DNA of 64,000 bases from Treponema sp. Marseille-Q3903 (GTDB lineage Bacteria; Spirochaetota; Spirochaetia; Treponematales; Treponemataceae): positions 102,405 to 166,404 of the forward strand of contig NZ_JACSEU010000002.1 in the NCBI RefSeq assembly GCF_014334335.1, given 5' to 3'. This document shows, one piece after another, positions 1 through 8,328 of this stretch (its first letter is position 1; each line of letters opens with the position of its first letter). Below the pieces are notes generated by a model. It was given only the letters and a program-made list of their open reading frames with translations. It was not told the origin of the DNA and did no database searches. The translations under genes were made by a program, and so were the position numbers.

Positions 1-1436
1 TCTTCGTTGTGTTTGCTGTTATAGCTTACAAGATCGTTTAAAGTGAAACCGTCATGAGAAGTAATAAAGTTTATCGATGCTAAAGGAGAACGTCCATCGT
101 GATTGTAGCAATCAGAACTTCCACATACGCGAGTTGCAGCAGCTGTTATGCTATTGTTGTCACCGCGCAAAAAACGCCTTATATCGTCTCGGAAACGTGC
201 ATTCCATTCGCTCCAGCGGTTATTCGGACCACCTGGGAACATTCCAAGGTGATAAAGCCCTGCCGCATCCCAAGGTTCGGCGATGATTTTTGTCTTAGCT
301 AGAACAGGGTCTTCATTTATTGCGACAGTCAGGTTTGGAACATCGCCATTCAAAACATTTCCGTTTCCCATGCGAGTCAAAATCGAAGCAAGGTCAAACC
401 TAAAGCCGTCAATATGCATTTCAACAACCCAGTAACGCAGACTGTCTAAAATAAACTGATAAGTAACCGGGTGATTACAGTTTACAGAGTTACCGCATCC
501 GCTGAAATTCATGTAATATTCTTTTCGAGCTTCAGGAAGAGAATAATAAACATTATTCTGAATACCGCGAAATTCAAACGTATAACCGTGTTCATTTCCT
601 TCAGCTGTATGGTTGTAAACTACATCGAGAATAACTTCAATTCCGGCTTTATGAAGCTCTTTTACAAGCTGTTTAAATTCGCGGACAGAGCCTCCCGGAG
701 TTTTGTCAAATGAATATGAAGTTTTAGGTGCAAAAAATCCTATTGTGCTGTAGCCCCAATAATTGACAAGAGTTTCTCCTGTGCGTGGATTTAAATTGTA
801 GTTTTCATTTTCATCAAATTCAAAAAGAGGAAGAAATTCTACAGCAGTGATTCCGAGTTTCTTTAAATAATCAATTTTTTTTGCAAATCCGCGATAAGTT
901 CCCGAGTCTTCCCCTACACCTGAATTGGCAGATGCTGTAAAACCTTTGACATGTGTTTCATAAATAACAGATTGATCAAGCGGAATACCAAGAGGTCTAT
1001 CTCCTTCCCAATCAAAATCATTATCATCTACGACAACGCATTTAGGAAAATCTGATAAATCTTGGATTTCTCCTTTTTCATTTAATGAAAATCCGTTTTT
1101 CCGAAGCTCATTGTATGAACGAAATACAGAACCATTTGTAAACGCTTTTGCATACGGATCAAACAAATATTTGTGATAATTAAAACGCAGACCTCTCATC
1201 GGGTCATACGGTCCGTCAATTTTGTAAAGGTACAGAGTTCCGGCTCCTATTCCAGGAACTAAAACGTGCCAAACATCACCGGTTCTGTTTAAAACAGGAT
1301 CAAAATCAATAATATGCGACGGTTGTTTATCGTCTTGTGAATTAAATAGAACGAGGCTAACCTTTGTAGCATCCTTACTGTAAATAGAAAAATTTACGCC
1401 GGCAGGTGTAACAACTGCTCCAAAAATGTTAAACAT
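1..1436 (-). CDS. glgX: Glycogen-debranching enzyme (GH13 isoamylase/GlgX type), C-terminal part outside window
   Basis: Reading leftward from an ATG at 1434-1436 gives 478 codons with no stop before the window edge, so the C-terminus is missing. The protein starts MFNIFGAVVTPAGVNFSIYS, an N-terminal CBM48-like segment, followed by a GH13 barrel. The three catalytic carboxylates are visible: Asp about 348 in FRFDLAS, Glu about 387 in IIAEPWD and Asp about 462 in TSHDG. The region around VVYNHTAEGN matches conserved region I. These enzymes hydrolyse alpha-1,6 branches of glycogen in the cytoplasm. No signal peptide is seen. Plus-strand reading frames over 77-713 are shadows of this gene. The family is certain; GlgX versus TreX/isoamylase specificity is inferred. 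Confidence 0.9.
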   Translation of the reverse strand, partial: MFNIFGAVVTPAGVNFSIYSKDATKVSLVLFNSQDDKQPSHIIDFDPVLNRTGDVWHVLVPGIGAGTLYLYKIDGPYDPMRGLRFNYHKYLFDPYAKAFTNGSVFRSYNELRKNGFSLNEKGEIQDLSDFPKCVVVDDNDFDWEGDRPLGIPLDQSVIYETHVKGFTASANSGVGEDSGTYRGFAKKIDYLKKLGITAVEFLPLFEFDENENYNLNPRTGETLVNYWGYSTIGFFAPKTSYSFDKTPGGSVREFKQLVKELHKAGIEVILDVVYNHTAEGNEHGYTFEFRGIQNNVYYSLPEARKEYYMNFSGCGNSVNCNHPVTYQFILDSLRYWVVEMHIDGFRFDLASILTRMGNGNVLNGDVPNLTVAINEDPVLAKTKIIAEPWDAAGLYHLGMFPGGPNNRWSEWNARFRDDIRRFLRGDNNSITAAATRVCGSSDCYNHDGRSPLASINFITSHDGFTLNDLVSYNSKHNE

Positions 1437-1539
1437 GATTGTGAAGTCTATCATAAATCAGATGTATTTTCCATATATATTTTTGATTTATCAACAATTC
1501 ATGCTATTTTCGGCATAAAGGCAATTAGCTATTTTTTAG

Positions 1540-1580
1540 TTGACGCCAAACTTATTAATTATTAATTTATAGGTAAGAGG
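1540..1580 (+). promoter_or_regulatory. Probable groES promoter and Shine-Dalgarno
   Basis: TTGACG at 1540-1545 is a good -35. An AT-rich stretch at 1563-1571 (TAATTTATA) is at -10 distance. AAGAGG at 1575-1580 is a ribosome-binding site seven bases before the groES ATG. No CIRCE inverted repeat (TTAGCACTC/GAGTGCTAA) is present, so HrcA control is not indicated here. Confidence 0.45.
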
Positions 1581-1587
1581 TAATAAA

Positions 1588-1860
1588 ATGAAAATCAAAC
1601 CGTTAGCAGACCGCGTTCTTGTTAAGAATGATAAAGCAGAGTCTAAAACATCAAGTGGAATCATTATTCCAGAAGCAGCACAGGAAAAAACTCAGACAGC
1701 AACAGTAGTTGAAGTTGGACCGGGCACTGATGAAAATAAAATTACAGTAAAAAAAGGTGACAGAATAATGTACGACAAATACGCCGGAACACAGGTAAAA
1801 ATTGACGGCGAAGACCATTTGATTCTACGCATGAGCGATATAATTGCCGTTATAGAATAG
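1588..1860 (+). CDS. groES: Co-chaperonin GroES (Cpn10)
   Basis: A 90-residue protein of normal Cpn10 length starting MKIKPLADRVLV. It has the typical mobile-loop region (ESKTSSGIIIP, about residues 18-29), the VGPG turn and the closing GEDHLILRMSDIIAV strand. GroES forms the heptameric lid of the GroEL folding chamber in the cytoplasm. No groEL lies next to it. From memory, groES and groEL are also unlinked in T. pallidum. The gene converges with the TPR lipoprotein gene, with only two bases between the stop codons. Confidence 0.96.
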   Translation: MKIKPLADRVLVKNDKAESKTSSGIIIPEAAQEKTQTATVVEVGPGTDENKITVKKGDRIMYDKYAGTQVKIDGEDHLILRMSDIIAVIE

Positions 1861-1862
1861 GT

Positions 1863-3710
1863 TTACTCGTTTATCATGAGTTTTTCTTTAAGTAAAGATG
1901 CCCTTGCGTTTTCAGGATACAGTGAATAAGAATATTCGGCTGAACGTAGGGCATTTTTTATATCTCCTTGACCTGCATAAATGCATGCAATCCTGTAAAA
2001 AATTTCTGAACGAAGAGAGTTGCGGCTTTCCCTGCCGGCAATTTTTCCATAAACATCAAGAGCTTTGTTGTTTTTTCCGAGTGAGACATAGATATCTCCG
2101 AGATTCATGCACGAAGCTGTAGATACATCTTGTGAAATAAATCCATCTTCTAAAATACCGCCGCTTTCGTAGACGCAATATTCGTAGAGGCGAAGTGCTT
2201 CATCAGTAAGCTTTTTGAATGCAGAAAACCATGCACCAAACTCCGCTATAGGCAAATCGTACAATCTAACCTGAGCGATAAATTGCTGCCAGAACGGCTT
2301 TTTTTCATCATACGAACCATTTGCGACTACATATTTATAAAAAAGATTCCATGCGTCGTCATATTGCTTTGTTTTGAGCAAAAAACTCAACGCATATTCG
2401 ACGAGAAGAACATCGTATCCATTGCCTTTTGAAAAACTGTTTTCGAGGAGCATCCACAAGTCGCGATTTTTGTCTTTTTCCGAAATAGATTTGTCTGTCT
2501 TATATTTTAAATCAAGCCTTGCGATATTGAGATAAGGGTCATTAGTCCGTTCAATAGAGCTGTCAATTCTGAAAATCGCATCGCTCAAAGGAATTTTTCG
2601 TCGATTGTCGTATTTTTCCATCTCCAAAGAACGAATTCCTGCACGGCGCAAAGCCTTAATCTCAGCATCTTCCTCGCGTTCAAGGCTGGAACGGTAAGCA
2701 AAATCTGAATAAAAAATCAGACCGGGAACAAAATCTTGCCAGCGATTTACAATGTAAAAAAGCAAGTCAGCGCTTTGCCCATCCATTCCTTGATTGCCTG
2801 CCCAAACTGCACTGTTGAGCAAAATTGTAGAAAGCAAAGCCTCGTCATTTTTACGGACGTTCATGTTGTCTATATTTAATACAATTGCCTGACGCGCCGC
2901 TTCTGCCGATTGCATGTCGGAAACTGCCATATACGCATCAGATTCAAGCGAAACTTGCCTGACCAAAGTTGTCTTAAAAATCGCTTTATTTGAATAATCT
3001 TTTAAAAGGCTTTTAGAAGCATCGAGCGCCTCAATTGAATCATAATATTTCCCGGCATCATAGTAGCAAAGCGCCCAAAAATAAGAGTCATCGACGTCAG
3101 CGTAATACTCTGGAACTACAGAAACCGCCTGATTGTACAGACCTTTTAAAAGGCAATAAACAGCACAGTTTCTGAGCCACATCGAATTTTTGCCGCCTTT
3201 ATATGCGTCCATAAAAATCTGATAATACATTTCATCGTTGACTAAAACGTCAAAAGTAACGTCTTTTTTCCACAGCATTTTGCGCAAAACAAACTCCGAA
3301 TATAAAGATGCGTATTTTGTCCCTTGAAGTTTTTGTGCAGTCTTTGCGCTCTCGTCTAGCCGTCCCTGACGCAAAAGAAAGTTCGTATAAACTGCAAGAA
3401 GTTCAACATTTCCGCTATTTTTTTTGAGTGCCTTTTGAAGAATTTTTTCAGACTTTACAGATTCTCCGAGTATTTGATATCGCTTGAAAACCCCGATATA
3501 CGACCACACATCGTGAACTTTTTTTTCAGTTTTTTTCAATTCTTTCAAAGCAGATAAAGTCTGGTTTTGCATAATCAGAGCATCGATTGAATCAAACTGT
3601 TTTGACAATGACTTTTGTTCCGCCTTCAGCCTGCAACCGAAAAAACAGAACAAAATGTAAGAAATAATAAAAATGAGGATTGTGTTTTTAAGCTTTTTTC
3701 GACTCTTCAT
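1863..3710 (-). CDS. Large TPR-containing lipoprotein, function unknown
   Basis: A 615-residue protein. Its N-terminus is basic plus hydrophobic and ends in a lipobox-like FFGC at about residues 23-26, so it is probably an envelope lipoprotein. The rest is helical with several TPR-like repeats, clearest in the first third (around ILQKALKKNSGNVELLAVYTNFL) and at the C-terminus (ALDVYGKIAGRE, IFYRIACIYAGQGDIKNALRSAEYSYSLYPENARA). TPR proteins usually act as assembly scaffolds, but no specific role can be read here. The ATG overlaps the end of nusB by 23 bp, with AGGAAAAG as a plausible ribosome site, indicating translational coupling. Position and type fit T. pallidum TP1014 from memory. Confidence 0.75.
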   Translation of the reverse strand: MKSRKKLKNTILIFIISYILFCFFGCRLKAEQKSLSKQFDSIDALIMQNQTLSALKELKKTEKKVHDVWSYIGVFKRYQILGESVKSEKILQKALKKNSGNVELLAVYTNFLLRQGRLDESAKTAQKLQGTKYASLYSEFVLRKMLWKKDVTFDVLVNDEMYYQIFMDAYKGGKNSMWLRNCAVYCLLKGLYNQAVSVVPEYYADVDDSYFWALCYYDAGKYYDSIEALDASKSLLKDYSNKAIFKTTLVRQVSLESDAYMAVSDMQSAEAARQAIVLNIDNMNVRKNDEALLSTILLNSAVWAGNQGMDGQSADLLFYIVNRWQDFVPGLIFYSDFAYRSSLEREEDAEIKALRRAGIRSLEMEKYDNRRKIPLSDAIFRIDSSIERTNDPYLNIARLDLKYKTDKSISEKDKNRDLWMLLENSFSKGNGYDVLLVEYALSFLLKTKQYDDAWNLFYKYVVANGSYDEKKPFWQQFIAQVRLYDLPIAEFGAWFSAFKKLTDEALRLYEYCVYESGGILEDGFISQDVSTASCMNLGDIYVSLGKNNKALDVYGKIAGRESRNSLRSEIFYRIACIYAGQGDIKNALRSAEYSYSLYPENARASLLKEKLMINE

Positions 3711-4155
3711 CTTTTCCTATTTTATCAAGCACTGCATTAATAAACTTATAGGAATCGTCTGACCCGTAATCTTTTGCAATATTTATAGCTTCATCGATTA
3801 TGATTTTAGGCTCAATATCTTTTTGAAAAACAATTTCGTAAGTGCTCGTACGCAAAATTGCTAGGGCAACTTTATTGATTCGTTCAAGAGACCAGTTTGC
3901 AGCAAGATGTTTTTTTATCATTTCATCAATCTCGTCCAAATGCTCGATTGTACCTGCAATTATCAAACTTGCAAAAGTTTTCTTGTCTTTAAAAGCTTTA
4001 AGAGCGTCACCCGATTCTTCGATTTTTTTTTCAGCCCGATTTTCAAAATCGTTTTCAAGCCACGAAAAAGTCAAAAGTTTATCAAGCGGTTCCCTGCTTA
4101 CGTCCCATGAATAAAGTGCCTGAAACGCAATTATCCTTTCTTTTCTCCTGGACAA
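3688..4155 (-). CDS. nusB: Transcription antitermination factor NusB
   Basis: 155 residues, the usual NusB length, with the all-helical NusB pattern: SRRKERIIAFQALYSWD at the start, FASLIIAGTIEHLDEIDEMI in the middle and the C-terminal signature around IIDEAINIAKDYGSDDSYKFINAVLDKI. NusB with NusE binds boxA RNA and supports rRNA antitermination. The start codon is TTG; no in-frame ATG is available near it, and GGAG lies seven bases upstream. The gene starts four bases after the foldase stop and overlaps the TPR lipoprotein start, so the three are probably co-transcribed. Confidence 0.95.
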   Translation of the reverse strand: MSRRKERIIAFQALYSWDVSREPLDKLLTFSWLENDFENRAEKKIEESGDALKAFKDKKTFASLIIAGTIEHLDEIDEMIKKHLAANWSLERINKVALAILRTSTYEIVFQKDIEPKIIIDEAINIAKDYGSDDSYKFINAVLDKIGKDEESKKA

Positions 4156-4159
4156 AATC

Positions 4160-5242
4160 CTACTCCCAACTCATCAACTTGTCTAGAGCTGAACCTGTTT
4201 TTTTCATTTCAACATTATCTGATGTATTCAGAGCAGCAGCCATCTCTGCGGCTTTTCCTCCAAGGTACTCTTGCTGTTTTTGCTGTGAAAGTGCAGAGCG
4301 GATATAATCGTAAACGGTAACAGTTGTATCAGGTTGAACAATATCGCTTATGCCGAGCATCTTTGCATCATATTTTTTAAGAAGGGCAATGAATCTGTAA
4401 TCATTTGAAGTTTCTTCAATGTCTGACACAAACCCTTCTTTCTGACTTGCTACAAAAAGAAGATTCTGATAAGTCATTCCGATAGAATTGGCATAGATTT
4501 CTGTTTTAGGGATTACTCCTGTAGATGCCTGATATCCGGAGCCTGATGCCTGAGATTGAACAATGATTTGCTCTGCCGTCAATTTTTTATCTTTATAACT
4601 GTTTAATAGCCCGTTCAGCTTGAGCTTAGCGGCGTCCGGGTCTTTTCCTTTTGGAACAATCACTATGAACAATTTGAGCATATCGCTCCACACAAATGAA
4701 GACTTATTGTTTTCGTAGTAAAGCCTGATTTCATCATCCGATGCAGCAACATTTTGAAGTCCCGACTGATTTTTTTGAATAACATACTGCTGTACAATCA
4801 AAAGATTTTTTAGATATGTCTTAAATTCGGAAGTATTCATTCCTGTCTGTTCAACCATAAATTGGTCGATCGATTTGTTTTGAGTTTTTTGAATCAACTC
4901 CGCAAATTCTTTTTCTGTAACATTTCGACCGATAGACTGACTCATCTGCTGCATAAAAACCTGATCTACGTAGCTGTCAGGAATTGAAATCCCATCTTTT
5001 GCTGCGGCTTGAATCAACAACCTGTCGCTGATTATTTTATTCAAAACATCTTTTCTTCCGTCAAGCGATAACGGTTTTCCAAGCTGCTTTTCGTAGTTAC
5101 TGCACTGTGTTTTAAGCTGCTTAAGAGTGATAGATTCATTTTTATTCAGCTTTACAACAGCGAGAACCTGAAGGTCAGACTGAGCAAACGCCATAGCAGT
5201 TGTCGCAAATAAAATCATCAAAGCAAGAACAATTTTTTTCAT
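4160..5242 (-). CDS. Periplasmic SurA-like peptidyl-prolyl isomerase/chaperone
   Basis: 360 residues with a Sec signal peptide ending AMAFAQ at about residue 20. Residues 30-160 resemble the SurA N-terminal chaperone helices (ITLKQLKTQCSNYEKQLG, DVLNKIISDRLLIQAAAKDGI). A divergent parvulin-like segment (about 185-290) follows, then a C-terminal helix. Such proteins escort outer-membrane proteins across the periplasm. In T. pallidum the equivalent position is held by Tpn39b (TP1016), as I recall. Parvulin catalytic residues are not obvious, so isomerase activity is uncertain and chaperone function is the safer inference. ATG start with GAGGA upstream. Confidence 0.75.
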   Translation of the reverse strand: MKKIVLALMILFATTAMAFAQSDLQVLAVVKLNKNESITLKQLKTQCSNYEKQLGKPLSLDGRKDVLNKIISDRLLIQAAAKDGISIPDSYVDQVFMQQMSQSIGRNVTEKEFAELIQKTQNKSIDQFMVEQTGMNTSEFKTYLKNLLIVQQYVIQKNQSGLQNVAASDDEIRLYYENNKSSFVWSDMLKLFIVIVPKGKDPDAAKLKLNGLLNSYKDKKLTAEQIIVQSQASGSGYQASTGVIPKTEIYANSIGMTYQNLLFVASQKEGFVSDIEETSNDYRFIALLKKYDAKMLGISDIVQPDTTVTVYDYIRSALSQQKQQEYLGGKAAEMAAALNTSDNVEMKKTGSALDKLMSWE

Positions 5243-5323
5243 TTTTATATCCTCATTTCTTTAGTCTCTTCTTTATAGTTATATAACAAAACTCATTTGA
5301 ACAAGTTACAACAGTTAATTTTA

Positions 5324-7150
5324 TCAGTGTTTATCAAGAGGAAGTCCCCCGGAGATGACTGCGCGAATACGACGCACGCCGGCTGATGAACTTTGTTCCT
5401 TTTGAATCTTGAATTGACCGATCTGTGCAGTGTGCTGAACATGCGGACCTCCGCAAACTTCTTTGCTGAACCAGTCGTTTTCGGCATCTCGGCCGATTGT
5501 GTAAACTTTTACGTCTTCCCCGTATTTTCCTGTAAACAACGCACGTGCCCCGGCTTTTTTTGCGTCATCAAGCGGCATAACTTGCATCGTAACCGGTAAA
5601 TCTTCTTTAATTTTTTCGTTTACAATATCTTCAACTTTCTGAATTTCTTCTTTAGTCATCGGGCGGTCAAATGTGAAGTCAAAGCGCATGCGTTCATTTG
5701 TGATGTTTGAACCTTTTTGAGCAACTTGTTCACCGAGAACATCTATGAGAGCCTGCTGCAATAAATGTGTTGCAGTGTGATATTTTGTTGTAACATCAGA
5801 CTGTTCAGCCAATCCACCTTTTGCAGCCCCAACTTCTGCAGTTTTCGATGCTTCCTGATGTTTTTTCTCCGCTTCTTTAAAACCTTCAACATCGACAGTA
5901 AATCCGTTTTCCGCACCGAGCTCTTGAGTGAGTTCAAGCGGATATCCGTAAGTTTCATAAAGATTATAAGCAACTTTTCCGCTGATAATCTTTTTAGGAT
6001 TTTTCATCAAATTAGGAAGCATCTTCTCAAATTCAGCTTCGCCTTTTTTCAAAGTCTGACGGAATTTTGCTTCTTCAGATGTAAGTTCGCTAAAAATTTT
6101 ATTTTTATTTTGTTCGAGCTCCGGATAAGCGATTTTGAAGTTTTCAACAACGGTGACTGCAACTTCTGCCATAAAATCTTTGTCAATTCCAAGTTTCATC
6201 CCGTGACGAACTGCACGGCGGATAAGACGACGAAGGACATAACCGGCTCCAACTCTAGCCGGGCTGACACCTTTTTGATCACCGAGAATAAATACAGACG
6301 AACGAGCGTGGTCTGCTATGATGCGAACAGACCTATCTTTTTCTTCATCAGTTCCGTATGTGTAATTAGAAAGTTTCTCTATCGTTTTAATGATAGGCTG
6401 AAAGACTTCTGTAAGATACACTGATTTTTTTCCTTGAAGGATGCAGTTAGTTCTTTCAAGCCCCATTCCCGTGTCGACATTTTTTTTAGGAAGAAGCTCA
6501 AGATTCTTTTCGTCTATGCGGTTGTACTGCATAAATACGTTGTTCCAAATCTCAAGCCAATTTTCAGGGTCCGTACCTTTGTTTGAACCTTTTGGAGGAA
6601 GATTTTCGCCGACCCAGTAAAAAATTTCTGTATCAGGACCACAAGGACCGGTTGGACCAGCAGCCCACCAGTTATCGCTTGCCGGAAGATACGCAATTTT
6701 GTCTTCCGGCATACCGTTAGCAATCCATGCAGCAGCCGCCTCTTCATCACGAGGAGCGTTTTCATCTCCGGCAAAAACAGTCACAGAGATTTTACGAGGG
6801 TCAAGCCCAAGCCATTTAGGAGATGTAAGAAATTCGTAAGAAAATCCGATAGATTCTTTTTTAAAATAGTCGCCGAGAGACCAGTTTCCAAGCATTTCAA
6901 AACAAGTGAGATGAGACGGATCCCCAACTTCATCGATATCACCGGTGCGTATACATTTCTGATAATCAGTAAGGCGAGTGCCAGCAGGATGTTTTTCACC
7001 GAGAAGGTAAGGAACAAGAGGGTGCATTCCAGCTGTCGTAAATAAAACCGAAGGGTCGTTTTCAGGAATTAAAGACTGCCCTGAAATTTCAACATGATTT
7101 TTTGATTTAAAAAACTCAATATATTTTGAGCGAAGTTCGTTAGCGTTCAT
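5324..7150 (-). CDS. alaS: Alanyl-tRNA synthetase, short spirochaete form
   Basis: 608 residues starting MNANELRSKYIEFFKSKNH, a textbook AlaRS N-terminus. It contains the class II aminoacylation domain (DPSVLFTTAGMHPL, GNWSLGDYFKKE), the tRNA-recognition domain, and the editing domain with HTATHLL (about residue 460) and CGGPHV (about 565). It charges tRNA-Ala and edits Ser/Gly mischarging. It ends soon after the editing domain (VISGGLPLDKH), so the long C-terminal C-Ala/DHHA1 domain of most bacterial AlaRS, which are about 870 residues, is absent. Short AlaRS proteins of about 600 residues are known in Treponema and Borrelia, so this is not a truncation in this genome. Confidence 0.97.
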   Translation of the reverse strand: MNANELRSKYIEFFKSKNHVEISGQSLIPENDPSVLFTTAGMHPLVPYLLGEKHPAGTRLTDYQKCIRTGDIDEVGDPSHLTCFEMLGNWSLGDYFKKESIGFSYEFLTSPKWLGLDPRKISVTVFAGDENAPRDEEAAAAWIANGMPEDKIAYLPASDNWWAAGPTGPCGPDTEIFYWVGENLPPKGSNKGTDPENWLEIWNNVFMQYNRIDEKNLELLPKKNVDTGMGLERTNCILQGKKSVYLTEVFQPIIKTIEKLSNYTYGTDEEKDRSVRIIADHARSSVFILGDQKGVSPARVGAGYVLRRLIRRAVRHGMKLGIDKDFMAEVAVTVVENFKIAYPELEQNKNKIFSELTSEEAKFRQTLKKGEAEFEKMLPNLMKNPKKIISGKVAYNLYETYGYPLELTQELGAENGFTVDVEGFKEAEKKHQEASKTAEVGAAKGGLAEQSDVTTKYHTATHLLQQALIDVLGEQVAQKGSNITNERMRFDFTFDRPMTKEEIQKVEDIVNEKIKEDLPVTMQVMPLDDAKKAGARALFTGKYGEDVKVYTIGRDAENDWFSKEVCGGPHVQHTAQIGQFKIQKEQSSSAGVRRIRAVISGGLPLDKH

Positions 7151-7320
7151 AATCTTTTATTATATTTAATTTCAGCGATTGTGTCATCAGGATTGTTTTT
7201 ATATTGTTATTGCAAGTTGTTGCGCACATATAAAATTGTCGCCCGTTCGATTTTCAAATTGAATCATTTGCGATATTTGTCGGGCCCCGTCGTATTTTCG
7301 TATTTACACAAAAGGGGTCG
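7151..7320. other. Intergenic region between alaS and the cassette remnant
   Basis: About 170 bases with no credible gene. It must carry the alaS promoter, leftward. An imperfect inverted repeat with GCCCG at 7241-7245 and CGGGC at 7281-7285 encloses the short palindrome TTCAAATTGAA (7253-7263). It could form a hairpin in the alaS leader, but no known riboswitch or T-box was recognised. Confidence 0.3.
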
Positions 7321-7394
7321 TTCTAACTATGAGCTTAAACGGTGGTGTGTGTGTGGGGCAGACACGTTTGTCGGATTTGAAGGCATTGTTATGT
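7321..7394 (-). repeat. attC-like integron recombination site B, after mazF
   Basis: Read leftward, the site opens with ACATAAC (7394-7388) two bases after the mazF stop and closes with GTTAGAA (7327-7321). The arms are imperfectly complementary around a central AC/GT-rich hairpin. Its first half shares the scaffold TAACAA-G--TTCAAA-CCGACAA with attC-like site A, about 23 of 28 positions. The opening ACATAAC is exactly complementary to the GTTATGT that ends site A. That is expected when one cassette lies between the two sites, because the cassette's leading bases derive from its own attC. Confidence 0.7.
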
Positions 7395-7396
7395 GA

Positions 7397-7735
7397 TTAC
7401 TCTATTAACAATTTTATATTATCAACTACTGAATCAATTTCTTCTTCAGTTGCTTTTTCTATAAAATCGCAGTTTCTTTGTTTCCAGTCGAGATTTTTTA
7501 TTTGATCACTAAGAATACAACCTTTTATAGAATGCTTGTCCAATACAATTTCAAAAGGATAGCCTTTTATATGACTTGTAATCGGGCAAAATAAAGCAAG
7601 ACCTATTTTCTGATTATACATTTTTTGAGAAATACAAATTGCCGGGCGATGACCTTTCTGTTCATGACCTGCGTGTGGATCAAAATCAAGCCAGACTAAA
7701 TCACCTTTTTCAGGAACATAACTTGAGTTTACCAT
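7397..7735 (-). CDS. mazF: MazF/PemK-family type II toxin (endoribonuclease)
   Basis: 112 residues with the MazF/ChpB fold pattern: PEKGDLVWLDFDPHAGHEQKG at the start, then HRPAICIS, FCPITSHIKGYPFEIVL and LSDQIKNLDW. These match the substrate-binding loop and the S/T-containing core of MazF RNases, which cut mRNA when freed from the antitoxin. ATG start overlapping the antitoxin end by seven bases. The stop codon is two bases from an attC-like site. The N-terminal Arg region common in MazF (GRRP) is HRP here, still in family range. The MazF family is firm; sequence specificity is unknown. Confidence 0.92.
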   Translation of the reverse strand: MVNSSYVPEKGDLVWLDFDPHAGHEQKGHRPAICISQKMYNQKIGLALFCPITSHIKGYPFEIVLDKHSIKGCILSDQIKNLDWKQRNCDFIEKATEEEIDSVVDNIKLLIE

Positions 7736-7962
7736 TCTTCCTTGCCTACTGAAAATCCTGCTGAAATTTCTGAATGAATATTTTCCGAAGAAACCATTTT
7801 AAGCATACCATCAAGAGTTTTTTTCTGAGGAAGAATAACTATCTTTCCTTTTTCAGCGATTACTTCAATTTTGCTTCCATTCTTTACGTTATTGTCTTTT
7901 GCCCAATGTGAAGGAATCCTGAAACCGAGGCTGTTACCCCATTTCTGAACGACTGCTTGCAT
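7729..7962 (-). CDS. mazE: MazE-like AbrB-fold antitoxin
   Basis: 77 residues. The N-terminal swapped-hairpin AbrB/MazE DNA-binding domain is clear (QAVVQKWGNSLGFRIPSHWAK, NGSKIEVIAEKGKIVILP), followed by a short acidic tail likely to wrap MazF. It should neutralise the toxin and repress its own promoter. ATG start with GGAGGTG upstream. A promoter and a palindrome containing the -10 lie immediately before it. First gene of the two-gene operon. Confidence 0.92.
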   Translation of the reverse strand: MQAVVQKWGNSLGFRIPSHWAKDNNVKNGSKIEVIAEKGKIVILPQKKTLDGMLKMVSSENIHSEISAGFSVGKEEW

Positions 7963-7982
7963 AATTCACCTCCATCACTTTA

Positions 7983-8012
7983 AGTATATACATTGTATAT
8001 TCTTATTGTCAA
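7983..8012 (-). promoter_or_regulatory. mazEF promoter with palindromic operator
   Basis: On the minus strand TTGACA (8012-8007) and TATACT (7988-7983) are separated by 18 bases, a strong sigma70-type promoter. The perfect 15-base palindrome ATATACATTGTATAT at 7986-8000 overlaps the -10, an ideal position for autorepression by the AbrB-fold antitoxin. Having its own promoter is typical for toxin-antitoxin genes in integron cassettes. Confidence 0.65.
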
Positions 8013-8042
8013 GAGATTATATTAGATAAAAAAACTTTATTT

Positions 8043-8096
8043 TTATTTATCTTCAGATTTAAAATACTTTCGATAATAAATATCAGAAATAGACAT
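8043..8096 (-). CDS. Possible 17-residue mini-ORF in the cassette
   Basis: ATG at 8094-8096 preceded by AGAGGTG, encoding MSISDIYYRKYFKSEDK and a stop. It lies between the broken membrane-protein gene and mazEF. The good ribosome site is the only support. It may be a gene remnant or chance. Confidence 0.2.
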   Translation of the reverse strand: MSISDIYYRKYFKSEDK

Positions 8097-8122
8097 AGTA
8101 TGAGCACCTCTTTATAAGAACC

Positions 8123-8294
8123 TTAACCTTGTGCATATAAGTTCTTGTGAAATTCATCGCTCATTTCTGCGTAATATTCCAATTTCTGATTTAATTCACA
8201 ATTTTTATAACTAAAACACCTATTACAACAAACGCTAACACAAGAAATATTTTTATTCTTGTATTTTTATAACTTTTTCATTTACATCTGACAT
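8123..8294 (-). pseudogene. Small single-pass membrane protein gene with two homopolymer frameshifts
   Basis: An ATG at 8292-8294 follows AGGAG at good distance. The frame opens as MSDVNEKV then shifts. Adding one A to each of two A5 runs (8264-8268 and 8202-8206, minus strand) gives one continuous 57-codon frame: a short polar start, a membrane helix (IKIFLVLAFVVIGVLVI) and a polar tail containing NQKLEYYAEMSDEFHKN. Because both lesions are the same kind, either A-run sequencing errors or replication slippage could explain them. The function is unknown; it is the first gene after attC-like site A. Confidence 0.5.
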
Positions 8295-8328
8295 AATTTT
8301 TTCTCCTAGCAACCTGGTACGGTCATCC

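Noticed and set aside
77-713. Plus-strand frames in the first 0.7 kb
   Set aside because: They lie opposite the uninterrupted debranching-enzyme frame with conserved GH13 motifs and have no recognisable content.
1440-1587. CIRCE heat-shock operator before groES
   Set aside because: No TTAGCACTC/GAGTGCTAA pair was found; only a sigma70-like promoter can be argued.
5765-6424. 219-codon plus-strand frame
   Set aside because: Fully antisense to alaS with Phe/Cys-rich composition from codon complementarity.
7181-7396. 71-codon plus-strand frame
   Set aside because: It runs through the attC-like site and its hairpin, lacks a ribosome site and has no protein-like features.
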